Origin: Polyodon spathula | Taxonomy: Eukaryota > Chordata > Actinopteri > Acipenseriformes > Polyodontidae | Direction: 5' to 3' | Length of the DNA: 64,000 bases | Assembly: GCF_017654505.1 (NCBI RefSeq) | Contig: NC_054538.1 | Span: 56,114,184 to 56,178,183 of the forward strand | Part shown: piece after piece, positions 48,600-60,330 of the stretch | Layout: the number at the start of each line of letters is the position of its first letter | Position numbering within the stretch: the stretch's first letter is position 1 | Position numbers and translations under genes: made by a program | Notes under the pieces: model-generated | Database searches by the model: none | Seen by the model: only the letters and a program-made list of their open reading frames with translations | Told to the model about the DNA's origin: nothing

Positions 48600-50570
48600 A
48601 TTCTGCTGATGTCTCCACTCTTGACTGGCTCGCGTATTATGTAAGCAGGGAATATGTATGTCTTCATTCTTGAACAAAAACACTTGAACAATTTCTTCCT
48701 AGATAATAGTTTATTTCATAGTTTGTCTACTGATAGAACTACAGTGCACGAATCATCGGGTACAAGTACCTTATCTATATTAACATGCTGTGCCTGCATG
48801 TCTGGGTCAGGGTTAATACCAAGAACATTTAAAGACATCCACTAACCACAATTTGTGTCAGCATTTTATTTAAGTGATACTTGTGTTTTTCCACTCCAAT
48901 TGTATTAGTATTTTGTCTACAAGTACTTTTTCTACAGTATAAACTTGAAGTAAGATATTGTGTTTAATACTTGGAAAAGTATATATGGTTTTGTCAATAG
49001 TAAATTATGGTTAAAAGTTGGTAAAAGTTTAGTTTAGCACTCCTGGAAAGAGTTAGGCTTTTTTGTTTATTTTATTTTGTGTTTGAAAATAAATACACAG
49101 GCACTGCCCTGTTTGGAAACATATCTGTTTGGAGTTCCTATTCTTTTAGACAAGGAGATGGTGTCAAAGGGCCTGAAAGTGGCAAAGTGCACCCATATGT
49201 TTACTTGGAAACCCACATGTCAACAGCACCTTTCCTTATTTTGTATTTCTAAATGGAAAAACTTTAATTTTAAGTATATTTCAAGGATATACAAAAATGA
49301 CATTCCAAGAAGAGAAATTAAAAACATCAAACCTTTTTAAATATACAAGCAGTAACGCAAAATTTGACCCACTAGTTCTTTTACAGTTTGTATACTGCAG
49401 TGTAGAGTATTGTAGCCACAAAAAGGGATGCCGTTGTACACTTTTACCACTAGGTGTCAGGGATGAATTGCTTTTATCATTTTATTTAGTAATTCACCAA
49501 CTTGGCAAATATTTTTTTCAGAATAAACAATTAATACCAAACATGGTTACTGCATTTTAGTTTTCATGGAGTTAAAGCTTGGTAACCAATGCTTTAATAT
49601 CCATTGCATTTCCTCTTATCAGCTTTATTAAGATTACTACTAGTCGTCTTTTTATTATGCTTAGACTCTTTCGGTTTTTCTTTTGCTTTTAGTACATTTT
49701 AATTGAGGACATACAAATATTTCAATTACAATGCAAGATAAATGAAAGACAAAGTGCCCCTTATTTCACTGTGTTTTTATTGCACACAGTAATGTTAATA
49801 AGTGGGTCTATAAATCACTCCTATTGGAAAACCCCAGATGAATGAATTCAGTTAATGTGTGCCAGTATTTATACCTGCACTATTGGAGAGACTACTTTTC
49901 AACTATACTGTAGTGTTGTCTTTGAAATACTGGCATATTCCAAATTGAAGTATAAAATACTGTACAAGTAAAGAATCAAAAGATCTTCAGTGAAAATATT
50001 GATAGTGCTAATAAGAAATAAAGTAAGCTGATAAGGCAATAAGCTAAGAACATTGATTTGAAAATCCTGGTTGCAGTGCATTCAAACTGTATGATACCCA
50101 ACGATAGCTCCTGTGTTCCACTGTAATTTATGTAACTTTTTACTGTTTGGGCCCTGGACTACCACTTTCTATGGTGTCTGTTTGCTGCATTACTGTGCAC
50201 CATACATTATCTGAAAGCAGATCTTGATGATAGTCCTATTAACATACAACCCACAACGGTTGCTTTATTTGGGGGGACACAAGCTTCTGCTCTTAAAACC
50301 TGCTTATCAGACTGCAGCAGAAGTATAGGAGGTTAAAAATTACATTTACATGAAGCAAAACGTGACATTGTTTTTTATTCTGAGATTTATTCTGAGATTT
50401 GGAGAAAGATTCCATGGTTTGTTCTATTCTAACAGCCAGTTCTACATTGTGTTTTTAATGGAGGACAATATTAAGCTCATTCATTTTGCAGAATTGTCTC
50501 TTTTCAAGCCAGTTGTGAACCAAAACATGACACTTAGCCTTTGTTTAGACATTGTTTGAGGCATTGTTAA
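48600..50570. other. Intergenic stretch
   Basis: AT-rich sequence with short open frames lacking recognisable domains. I see nothing in it. Confidence 0.5.
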
Positions 50571-50572
50571 AC

Positions 50573-51420
50573 AACAGTATTTAAGTGTATTTAAGTGGGG
50601 TGAAAAACAAATCAATTAAAAATAAAAACCAGAAAAGTCTTCATTAGATAAGCATTCACTCCCTTTGCTATGACACTCCTAAATAAGATCAGGTGCAGCC
50701 AATTGTCTTCAGAATTCACACAATAAGTTAAATGGAGTCAATCTGTGTGCAATAAAAGTGGTTCACATGATTTCAGATTGAATACACCTGTCTCTGTAAG
50801 GTCCCACAGTTGGGTAGTGGAAGGTATACGGAACCACCCAGAATCTGCTTAGAGCAGGCCATCCTCCCAAACTGAGCAGCTGGGTAAGAAGGGTATTGGT
50901 CAGAGAAGCCTCATGCTATGGGGATGCTTTTCATCGGCAGGGACTGGAAAGCTTGTCATGGAGCTAAATACAGGCAAATCCTTAAGGAAAACCTGCTTCA
51001 GTCTGCAAAAACCTACGACTGGGACGGAGATTCACCATTCAGCAGGACAATAACCCCAAGCACACTAATAAAGCGACACTGGAGTGGCTTAAAAACAAGA
51101 AAGTGAATGTCCTAGAATGGCCCAGTCAAAGCCCGGACTTGAATCCAATCGACAATCTGTGGCAAGACTTACCCAAAAGACTCACAGCTGTAATTGCTGC
51201 AGGGGGGTGAATACTTATCTAACCAAGACATTTCAGTTTTTTTATTTTTCACTAACTGTTGTTTCACAATAAAAATTCTCTTGCCTCTTCAAAGTGTTGA
51301 GTTGGTTGTGTAAATCAAAGGAGAAAAAAATCCCATTTAACTGCATTAAGATTTCAGGTTGCAACACAACAAACTGTGAAAACATCCAAGGGGTGTGTGT
51401 GAAACTTACTATAGGCACTG
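50573..51420 (+). mobile_element. Second Tc1-like element, left end lost, degenerate
   Basis: The plus strand holds remnants of a Tc1 transposase C-terminal half. SLMLWGCF-like sequence is near 50910, a [19 protein letters not shown] near 51040, and [13 protein letters not shown], with intervening frame shifts, at 51124-51162. The right inverted repeat ends GGCACTG at 51420, followed by TA. The left terminal repeat and the DNA-binding half are missing. It belongs to a different subfamily from the 40-kb element, judged by its terminal sequence. Confidence 0.85.
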
Positions 51421-51569
51421 TATGCTTTATTTACTCTATATTGAATACTAAATTTTGTAATTGCACAAAAAGCCACACTAACCTGTGTATGGGGGATGTA
51501 ACTATAGACGAGATAGGTGCTCACATACAGGACTATTTTAATAGAGTGGAAGAATTATATATACATTTT

Positions 51570-51905
51570 TTAATACATTTGGAACAGCCAATTTATTATT
51601 TTTATTGTTTTCTCCCCAATTTGAAATGCCCAATATTTTTTTTTATTTCAACCCGGTTCATCGCTGCCACCCCACGCTGACTCGGGAGAGACAGAGATGG
51701 ACACACGCTTCCTCTGAAACGTGTGCCATCAGCCATTAGCTTCTTTTCACTCTGCAGGCCTGCCATGCAGCCACCTCAGAGCTACAGCATCAGAGGACCA
51801 CACAGCTTTGGGTAGCTCCCATCCATGGTCGGCAGTGGAATAGCCTGGACTCGAACCGTTGACCTCCAGGCTATAGTGCGCCTCCTGAACTACACGCGGA
51901 GTGCC
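51570..51905 (-). mobile_element. tRNA-derived SINE, copy 2
   Basis: The minus strand has a B box GGTTCGAGTCC (51847-51857, read in reverse) with an upstream tRNA-like A-box area. The body contains TTCTCCCCAATTTG and ATGCCCAAT words shared with the copy at 5885-6345. The A-rich tail is at the low-coordinate end. Confidence 0.75.
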
Positions 51906-53106
51906 GCGGAGTGGTTTTGATAATGGTCTTTTATCAGTATCAGTAATACAATTTACCATAATAACATATGAGCTATTACCTATAGAAATGCATACTTAAA
52001 ACAGCAGTAAACAGCAGTATTTAAAAAATTCAAGATTTATAAAATTGTAACTCATTCTTTTTTTCACTCCATTGTTAAATTATATATTTTTTAATTAGAA
52101 TTCATGGCACATAAATGTAACCCCCATGTCATTTGTTCATATTCATTCTCACACCTTTGCTTGATTTCTTACATTACTTTGATTATTTCAACTCTGTTTA
52201 CTTGTTAAATCTCATAAAATCTTATTTTGGCCCCCTTGTTAATGGAACAATGTACATTTATTATATTCCTCAAATATATATTTTCTCTTTTTATTCTTTA
52301 GCTCAGTTGAGGATGCTGAATGTTATTTACAGAGTTGACTCCGTTGGGCTGCTTACTTTGGGGCATTGGCTTCCGTTCAGTTCTTTGTTCAGTGCTTTTT
52401 TGTTGATGAGTGGCCCACAATTAACATCAATTATTAACTTTGCCTTTCTTCAGTTATGATTCAGGTTAATGAAGTAAAACAAATTGTAGTCCTTGAAACA
52501 ACATATTGGTCTTCTTCCAAGTTTGTTGAATTATCAAGGTGTTTAAAGCAAGCTTGGCGTTACTGGAGAGCTGGTGTTCCAAGTTATTATGCTATGCTCT
52601 CTCTTTGTTTGTTTGACCAGTTATCTCCCTAAAGAAAGACTGCTCTTTTTTGGTGACCGTGGAGGTCTGTTACATACCTACACACACACATATTAGTGTC
52701 TCTTTGCTCATCAATACATTGGGCATTAACAATTTCAAGAATTCTTAAGAGTTAGCCTAGCTAACTAGAGGGCCTCAAATTATTTTCTCTCATGCCATGG
52801 TAGTGTGGCCTGTGTGCTCCTTAAATCTAGAACTGAGAGGTGCTTGTGCAAATGAAAAGATGTTTAACCCTTTTGACTACTCTTATGATTTTTGTTACGA
52901 TACACTTTACAAATAATCTAACGTGAAATGTACAGCACATTCATTGTATTGTAAAATGTTTGTGCCGATTAAAAATGTTCAGCTGTGTACAGCAACCAAT
53001 AAGGTTCCTGTATACTGTTTAAACGCTATATCAGGTGTGTCTGTAAGTGCAAGCACTTAATATTTAAGGTCTTCAAAAGTAATGTATACAACTCGTACGT
53101 ATCTTC

Positions 53107-53169
53107 CAGCAACTCACCTATACAATGCAGCAACTCACCTATACAATGGAGCAACTCACCTATACAATG
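53107..53169. repeat. 21-bp minisatellite, three units
   Basis: Units starting at 53107, 53128 and 53149 each read (C/G)AGCAACTCACCTATACAATG with one difference. There are no unique spacers, so it is not a CRISPR-like array. Confidence 0.9.
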
Positions 53170-54600
53170 TGCCTACTGTGTTTATTACTCGGATATACCT
53201 ATAACAAATAATCTCAGCAGAGGTCTCAACAAAATCTCCAATAAGCAAAACAAGACCGCTTTTTTTTCAAACAAAGGTTTTTGTTAGTTTTATTGTGGTC
53301 TTTAGTGTTCATGGAAAGCTTATAAAAAAAAAGACATTAACATCTGCAATAACATAAAACAGTAGTTAGAAGATATTTTTAAACAAAGAAAGGCAACATA
53401 CTCCTATCGCAAAACTTCATCAGGTGTTAAGTTTACCTAGGAATGCACTTTCAAACCATTCACATCTGATTGCATGTCTTTACGTAGTTTAAAAGGTAGA
53501 ACATTTTCAGATTTCTAATGTTTTTTTAACCTTTCCTTTAGCTTTTGGGGGATCTGCTTGGGGAAGTTTGAATTCCATTTTTAATCATAATAAGCATCGG
53601 TTTCTTATCACCCACTGTCACCCCATGCTTGCCCCGATCCTGAAGACCACATGTATACAGTCTAAGGTTTTCGTCTCACTTTAAATTACCTGGTAGGATC
53701 GTTGTGACTAAGGTGGCAGAATAACCAGGAAATATATTGTAGTTCAATCATTTTTTTTCTATTGCTGTCTTAACTGTGTTTGAGCTTGCTTGGAAAAAGG
53801 CTTAGTTGTTTGACTAAGTGTAAGCCTGCAATTATTTATATGTGTTGGCTCCATTAGTTATTTGGTGTTGGGTCATTCCAGTTGAAGTGGATCAAAGTGG
53901 ATCTGACCCTTAAGTCAATTAATTGTTTTCCATCGGAAAGACCTTGAGCTTTAAAATCATACTAACAATATTTGTATAGGTTATCCCACCAAAAAGAGAT
54001 TACAAAAAAGAGCATTTTTGAAAAATTGGACACAACCTCCCATTGTGGGAAGGAGTTACCCAGCTCTTCTTTTGCATGCACACAATACCCCTCTTAAACC
54101 CTTTTACCCTCACCTGTGGTGTATGTTTAACATGCAGGGAGCACCTGCCCGATATTTGGCCCATATCTGCCGGAATAATCCCATAGTAGAGAAAGGTGGA
54201 GCCAGCCAAGTCAAAAGGCTAAAGTCTTACATGGTTTTGCTAGGATCAGGAAACAGCCACATGTCTATGAATTATCCTAAACAACCTCAAAACGACAGTT
54301 ACTGATTGCTGTAGAGACAAAATAATAACATGTCAGTATTGGAGCAACTGATAAAAGCAAATTGAAGGGTAACAAAAAATATTGCAATATATTTTGAAAA
54401 GTAAATGACGTATATGCATTGTTTTTGTAAACTTAAATATAGCGTTATAAGTCCCCACGTGTTGCTACAACTATTTAAATAACATATCTGTAGTTTTTAT
54501 ACTTAGAAATTTTAATTCAGTCTCAAAGGTATTTTCAAGATAGATGTCTAGGTGTGTCCTCTCTGATCTCTGCCTGGAGGCATTTTTATATATATACATA
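53170..54600. other. Intergenic stretch
   Basis: AT-rich. A 95-codon open frame at 54018-54305 (plus) has no recognisable domain, and its composition is unlike a typical gene. I do not call a gene here. Confidence 0.4.
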
Positions 54601-54601
54601 G

Positions 54602-54624
54602 ACACACACACACACACACACACA
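54602..54624. repeat. (CA)n microsatellite
   Basis: A short CA run directly before the MITE-like element. Confidence 0.85.
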
Positions 54625-54754
54625 CAGTGCTGCCCTGTTATAACGCGCCCCATTATAGTGTGGAGTCGGTTATAACACGGTAGGGTCGTGGTTCCCATTT
54701 GCTCCATAATGCCATTACAGTAGCTCGTTATAAGGCGGAACATAAATAGCACTG
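54625..54754. mobile_element. Small MITE-like element with GTTATAA sub-repeats
   Basis: A 130-bp segment begins CAGTGCTGCCC and ends with the inverted AGCACTG. Inside, GTTATAACGCG, GGTTATAACACGG and CGTTATAAGGCGG recur. The words resemble pogo/Tigger-type ends. The terminal inverted repeat is only about 7 bp, and no clear TA duplication was seen. Confidence 0.45.
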
Positions 54755-54793
54755 TCTTTTTTATGTGACCCCACTTGATACCGAGGGTGATAG

Positions 54794-54895
<102 letters not shown>

Positions 54896-55388
54896 AAGAA
54901 TGTTGAAATGTAAATAAATCGGATGATTTGTATTTAAAAGCCTAAGTCAGCAATGTATTTATTGGGCTACCACATTACTTTTTTTTCAAATAGTTTGACA
55001 CAATTGGGGCTGCCCTGGAGAATAACAACTAGTCTAATTTTTACATGAAGGGATGCAAACTAAATAAACCTGGTCTATAGATAGACCAGGTTTGTACTTT
55101 TTTTATCGTTTTACATAAGATTTATAATTCAGTGTTTAAAATTGTGGATGAACATACAAAATACATCACAGCGTGACCCTTTCTTAAAGTAAAATAGCTT
55201 TCATTTGTCTTCATACTGGACAGTCTTCCGTGTTATACAATATTAATAGTTTTGGTGTACATTGTATAGACTGTAAAACACTGAAGTTTAGAGGAAAATT
55301 ATCATTCACCATGTATTATAATAACAATAGTTATTATAATACATAAAAATAACAGAAAATAATATACAAACTATATTCTAGGAGGAAA

Positions 55389-55390
<2 letters not shown>

Positions 55391-55448
<58 letters not shown>
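55391..55448. repeat. (GAAA)n microsatellite
   Basis: About 14 pure GAAA units; a purine-only strand that could form triplex DNA. Confidence 0.95.
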
Positions 55449-56099
55449 ATACAAAAAACTAATAGTGGAAATGTTAAGCCTTTGAATAAATGAGAATATG
55501 TGGGATTCACTAGTTACTACCCGTATTTGCAATAACTATTGGAGAACGGGATTGGAGACGGAGGTAATAACGTAAAGTAATTAAGTAAAATATCTGCTCA
55601 CCGTGGTTGTCTGTGTAGTTTGTTTTGTTTGTCTCGTTTGTTTTGGCGAATGTGCCGTGTCCTGTGTATTTTTGTTTGTTACAACCATTTATTTTCTGAC
55701 TGTTCTGTTCACTCGTTAAATGCTGAGCGAAGCCATTCGCTCGGCCCCACCAAACTCCACCTCTCTTTTTGCTTATTTCCTGGCTCTGGTCTGACGCTAC
55801 CCACTCCGGCTGTCTTTGTGACACTACAGTACAAAGATTAACGGCACACTAAATCGAATGATAGCAATGAGAGCAGTTACAATCAGAAGGGACTACACAA
55901 TAATTACTTACACTGGTGGGGGGGTTGAGATTAAATATTATTTTTATGATACAGAAATAAAAAATATGAGAATACTCATTCGTCTTCGTGCCAGCAAGGC
56001 CTATCTCTTAGCAGGGTTGTTACTGATCTTTGCTGTACTTTGCTTTTCTTTCTTTGCTAGTGGGCATCTGGAAGCAAATAGAATAAATAAAGGTTAAGA

Positions 56100-56440
56100 G
56101 ATATTAAAGGTGCGCCGTGTCGAGTGTAGGATGCGCCCTGTAGCCTGGACGTCGCTGGTTCGAGTCCAGGCTATTTCACTGCGAACAGGAGCTCCTACAG
56201 AGTGGCACACTATTGGCCGAGCTCTGCCCGGTGAGGGAGGGCTTAGATCGGCCAGGGTGTCCTCGGCTCACCACACACCAGTGACTCCTGTAGTCTGGCC
56301 AGGCGCCTGCGGGCTTGCCTATAATCTGCCAGGAACTGCGTTGTCCTCTGACGCTGTAGTGGTCGGCTGATGGCACACACTTCAGAGGACAGCGTGTGTT
56401 CGTCTTCGCCACTCCCGAGCCAGTGTTGGACCTACTTCAA
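56100..56440 (+). mobile_element. tRNA-derived SINE, copy 3
   Basis: The plus strand has an A-box-like area near 56130 and a B box GGTTCGAGTCC at 56157-56167. A GC-rich body follows to about 56425. The head matches, in reverse complement, the heads at 6265-6345 and 51840-51905. The body differs from those two, so it may be a different subfamily. Open frames across it are chance. Confidence 0.75.
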
Positions 56441-56446
56441 AAGAAT

Positions 56447-56829
56447 TACATGACATTCAAGTTATGTATATATTGTTTTCAGTTATTTTTAAACTGCAAT
56501 TAACGTCACATCAGCCATAACAGTAAACGCCTGGCCAAGACATGCTCAGATATATATATGCTTGTTAAAAGTTTTAATAAAATGTCAACCTTTAAACCAA
56601 GAAATAACATTTCATCCAAATAGTAAGTTGTGTGTCTGCCGTCAATCCTTTTCTGAAGGAAATCTAAAACCAGCTTAATTTTTGGCTCAGTTTACTTTCT
56701 AGGAAATGTGCTAACTATGAAGTCATCTGTCTTGTTCCTTTTAATTCCTACAACACCCCCTGTCATTATCTTGAATAGTAGATTTGTATTTTTAATAGTT
56801 GCCAACTTGTAATAAAACTCACATTTGCA
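56447..56829. repeat. Tandem duplication, copy 1 (383 bp)
   Basis: This copy is identical to 57141-57524 base for base except for one extra T in the second copy near 57480. The offset is 694 bp. It has no recognisable coding content. Confidence 0.98.
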
Positions 56830-56861
56830 CCTCAGTAAAAAATGGTTCTATTTAGACATAT

Positions 56862-56893
56862 AGAGACTATTGCTTGTTTATAAAAAAAAAAAT

Positions 56894-56933
<40 letters not shown>

Positions 56934-57060
56934 TGTACGTTTGGCGTTCTTTTAGGACATATAACCCTAGTCGTGTATTATTAACTTTTAAGCACCAATA
57001 CACACACACACACACACACACACTTTTTTTTTTTTATAAACAAGCAATAATCTCTATCTG
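56862..57060. repeat. Foldback: inverted arms with (TG)n and (CA)n
   Basis: The left arm (AGAGACTATTGCTTG, TTTATA, A-run, then TG repeats, from about 56862) is mirrored as reverse complement by the right arm (CA repeats, T-run, TATAAACAAGCAATAATCTCT, ending about 57060). The arms are about 60 bp with a loop of about 75 bp. One mismatch is seen in the non-repetitive arm. Confidence 0.85.
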
Positions 57061-57140
57061 TCTAATAGTGCCCAACTTTCATAGTGGACCACCATCACAA
57101 AGAACTTTACAGAGGTAGGCTGACAATAATGTCCATTATA

Positions 57141-57523
57141 TACATGACATTCAAGTTATGTATATATTGTTTTCAGTTATTTTTAAACTGCAATTAACGT
57201 CACATCAGCCATAACAGTAAACGCCTGGCCAAGACATGCTCAGATATATATATGCTTGTTAAAAGTTTTAATAAAATGTCAACCTTTAAACCAAGAAATA
57301 ACATTTCATCCAAATAGTAAGTTGTGTGTCTGCCGTCAATCCTTTTCTGAAGGAAATCTAAAACCAGCTTAATTTTTGGCTCAGTTTACTTTCTAGGAAA
57401 TGTGCTAACTATGAAGTCATCTGTCTTGTTCCTTTTAATTCCTACAACACCCCCTGTCATTATCTTGAATAGTAGATTTTGTATTTTTAATAGTTGCCAA
57501 CTTGTAATAAAACTCACATTTGC

Positions 57524-57524
<1 letters not shown>
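57141..57524. repeat. Tandem duplication, copy 2 (384 bp)
   Basis: This is the partner of 56447-56829. It is followed by (TA)n and (CA)n runs, a T run and then the repeat unit at 57640, mirroring the order after copy 1. Confidence 0.98.
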
Positions 57525-57558
<34 letters not shown>

Positions 57559-57620
57559 ATATTTATATAATATAATGTATATACACACACACACACACAC
57601 ACACACTTTTTTTTTTTAAC
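57525..57620. repeat. (TA)n and (CA)n compound repeat with T run
   Basis: Interrupted TA repeats, then about 12 CA units, then about 12 T. Confidence 0.9.
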
Positions 57621-57634
57621 TATTTCACATAACT

Positions 57635-57870
57635 TTGTTTTTTATATAGTGCCTTTTATAGTGGACCATCATCACAAAGCACTTTACAGAGGTAGGCTGT
57701 GAACTGTGCATTATATTCAGAGTCGCTTACAATAGGATATTGATTTAACACCTCATCCACAGAACAAGGAGGTTAAGTGACTTGCTGAGGATCCCACAAT
57801 GAGTACAGTGGCAATAGCAAAAAAAGATTTGAACCAGATGACAGTTTTTAACCATTGGACCACACTCAAT
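57635..57870 (+). repeat. Dispersed retroposon-like unit
   Basis: The unit runs from ATAGTGCCTTTTATAGTGG through CACAAAGCACTTTACAGAGG and GACTTGCTGAGG to AACCATTGGACCACACT. Parts recur at 57075-57125 and 58440-58550 in the same orientation and at 48446-48505 in reverse. The class is uncertain; it could be the tail of a LINE/SINE family. Confidence 0.6.
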
Positions 57871-57879
57871 AACAAAAAA

Positions 57880-58444
57880 AAATGCAAACAAATGTCACTT
57901 TTAAATAGTTAGACGGGATGAAAAGTTAGTTTAATATTTGTGCAGAAAGGTAATCTCGGCTTTGCTCCAACAAATAAAAATGCAAAAAATCTGTTTGTAT
58001 GTGTGTGTCAAATCATAGGCTGTGTGTGTACTATAAGCTGTTTACATAAAACTCATGATGCCCCAATAGTTACATACTGTATTTAACTATTTCACAGAAC
58101 TTTGTATATAGATAATATTTATTTTACAGGATATTTGAATGCATAGACAGAAAGTTTACAACTGAGACACATTCGGCCCATCTTTTTTTTTTTTAGCTTA
58201 TTGATAACCAATCCAAAGCTTCCAAGATGATTTTAAGGCAATATTGTGCCTTGCCCTACCAATAGTGGAGTAGTACATGGCCATTCACAAAGATCTTTAC
58301 AGAGGTAGGCTTTTCATTTGCTGGAGTCAATGCTACTCAAAATCGAAATTGTGTATCTGAACCAATGGTACAGCAATTTTTTTAAATTTTTTCATTTCTT
58401 CTTAATTCAGTGTGTATTGGTGCAATAACAGTGCCAACAAAGTC
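57880..58444. repeat. Diverged duplicate, copy 1, with blended segments
   Basis: This aligns with 58552-59221 in the same order but is shorter. In two places it carries letters of unrelated repeats in place of the unique sequence: a CR1-like tail (AAAGTTTACAA, CATTCGGCCCATC, AGCTTATTGAT) near 58150-58205, and CACAAAGATCTTTACAGAGG near 58285-58310. Between these it returns to the sequence of the other copy. See findings. Confidence 0.8.
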
Positions 58445-58551
58445 ACAGGAAAATTAAGTGACTTGCTGAGGGACCCACAGTGAGGCAGTCACTAGCAAAG
58501 GTGGAATTTGAACCAGTGACCCTTTAACCATTGGACCACACTGCCTCCTAG

Positions 58552-59221
58552 AATAACAAAAAAAAATGCAAACAAATGTCACTTTTAAATAGTGAGACGG
58601 GATGAAAAGTTAGTTTAATATTTGTGCAGAAAGGTAATCTCGGCTTTGCTCCAACAAATAAGGTTTATATACACATCAATTTATGCAAGCCAGAATACAA
58701 AGATGCGTAGTGGGGTGTAGTTTAGTATCATCACAGTCAAATGCTCAAATCATAGGCTGAAGAACAGCATTGTAGTACACTTCACATTTACTATAAGCTG
58801 TTTACATAAAACTCATGATGCCCCAATAGTTACATACTGTATTTAACTATTTCACAGAACTTTGTTTTTAAGATAATTTTTATTTTACAGGACTATTTTG
58901 AAGACAGTTCTGGGAGCATTTTGATCTATTGCTTGCTTCAAACCAATCCAAAGCTTTCCAAGATGATTTTAGAGGCAAGTCACCTTGTGCCTTTGCCCTA
59001 CCAATTTGTAGAGATAGAAAGTAGTACATGGCAATTCAAAAAGATCAGGGATGGAGATAACAGTTTTCATTTGCATAGGAGTCACTGCTACTCAAAATCG
59101 AAATTGTGTATCTGAACCAAGGTTTGGTACAGCAATTTTTTAAATAAATTTTTTCTTTAATTTCTTCTTAATTCAGTGTGTATTGGTGCAATAACAATAG
59201 TGCCAACAAAGTCACATGAAA
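58552..59221. repeat. Diverged duplicate, copy 2
   Basis: This looks like the complete version of the duplicated sequence. The first 100 bases (AAATGCAAACAAATGTCAC to CTCCAACAAATAA) are nearly identical to 57885-57980. I recognise no gene. Confidence 0.8.
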
Positions 59222-59879
59222 ATAAATCTGTTTTTATCTTTGTTCACTGTACAGATGTATACAGTCACATGCAATTTACATGTTCAGAAAAGCATTTGTT
59301 ACAGTATTATTATTACTATATACTGTAAAGCCATAAATATTTGCAACTATTAAAATATTTGGCGAATCACACCCATAAAACCTATTTTGATCCAGAAATG
59401 TTGGCCACCTGTTGCTATATATGAAGTACGTATTGTTAGTGGAATTTGATATTCGTGCCAAAAATGTTTGCAGTTTTTTTTTTTCATTTGCAAAAAAGGC
59501 ATAATAAAAGGCTTGCGGATATTTATGGATTTACAGTACATTGTAGATATTGGACCTCTCATTTTCTTTTAACAGCATTTAGCCTACTTGAATTGTATTA
59601 GCTGAGGTGATACCACCGTGAGCTATTTTTTATATATCTAGAGGGCATTTGTTAAATTAGTAAACATTCAAATTAAAACTTTCCAGTAATTATAAAGTCA
59701 CTTTAGTTGTTCAAATTATTTAATATTGGCAGTCTTGTTAAACACTTGTAGTTTCCTCTTCATCTGAACTACAATTCAGATGTAAAGCATCTGTTGACTT
59801 CCTTTTCCGATGGGTTTTCAAGATCCTGAGGCTCTGCTGAAGGCCATCTAAATGATTTGGAAATTTTAATTTACACATG

Positions 59880-60330
59880 CCCATCACAGGTTTACAAAAT
59901 TAATAGGACACGACAACTTTGAAGTGTAGTCAGCCCCTTATCAGCAATTACAGCTTTGGTTGCTCCGTCAATCAGAAAAGAAAAGTTATCAATTTCCTTT
60001 AGTTCTTTAACAAGATTATTGTCCAAAACCTCACCAATCATCTTAATGAATTCTTTACAACCTTTTCTGTTGTTGTAGTCACTACCCATATCAACTGTGT
60101 TAACACATTTTCAAATTTAACGATTGTTCCTCTATTGCAAGTGTGTATGCTAAATCTATCAAATTGGACACACGTTGTCGGCTTGAGAGTTCTCTGAAAC
60201 TCCATGCACAGCCTTTTGGTGTTGTCGTCAAAATCTTCTTACTTTGAGTGTTTTACAACACCACCCTTCTTTAAAGTTGTACCTTAACTGATTTCTTAGA
60301 AATATACTGACAAATATATGGCAAAGGCAC
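59880..60330 (-). pseudogene. hAT-type (ZNF862/ZBED-like) transposase fragment
   Basis: A 65-codon frame at 60089-59892 reads NRKGCKEFIKMIGEVLDNNL, then FSFLIDGATK. This is the conserved N-terminal part of the hAT transposase RNase-H-like domain found in ZNF862/ZBED-like proteins, where the Asp of LIDG belongs to the catalytic site. Upstream on the same strand (to about 60330) a shifted frame shows a weak LAYTLAIEE-type block as in the same family. The frames are interrupted and the dimerisation domain is absent, so it is a dead fragment. Confidence 0.7.

Noticed and set aside
53107..53169. Regular short repeats considered as a CRISPR-like array.
   Set aside because: The units are directly adjacent without spacers, and the genome is eukaryotic; it is a minisatellite.
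59276..59562. Short minus-strand frames downstream of the duplicated block.
   Set aside because: No motifs, and they overlap AT-rich non-coding sequence; chance frames.
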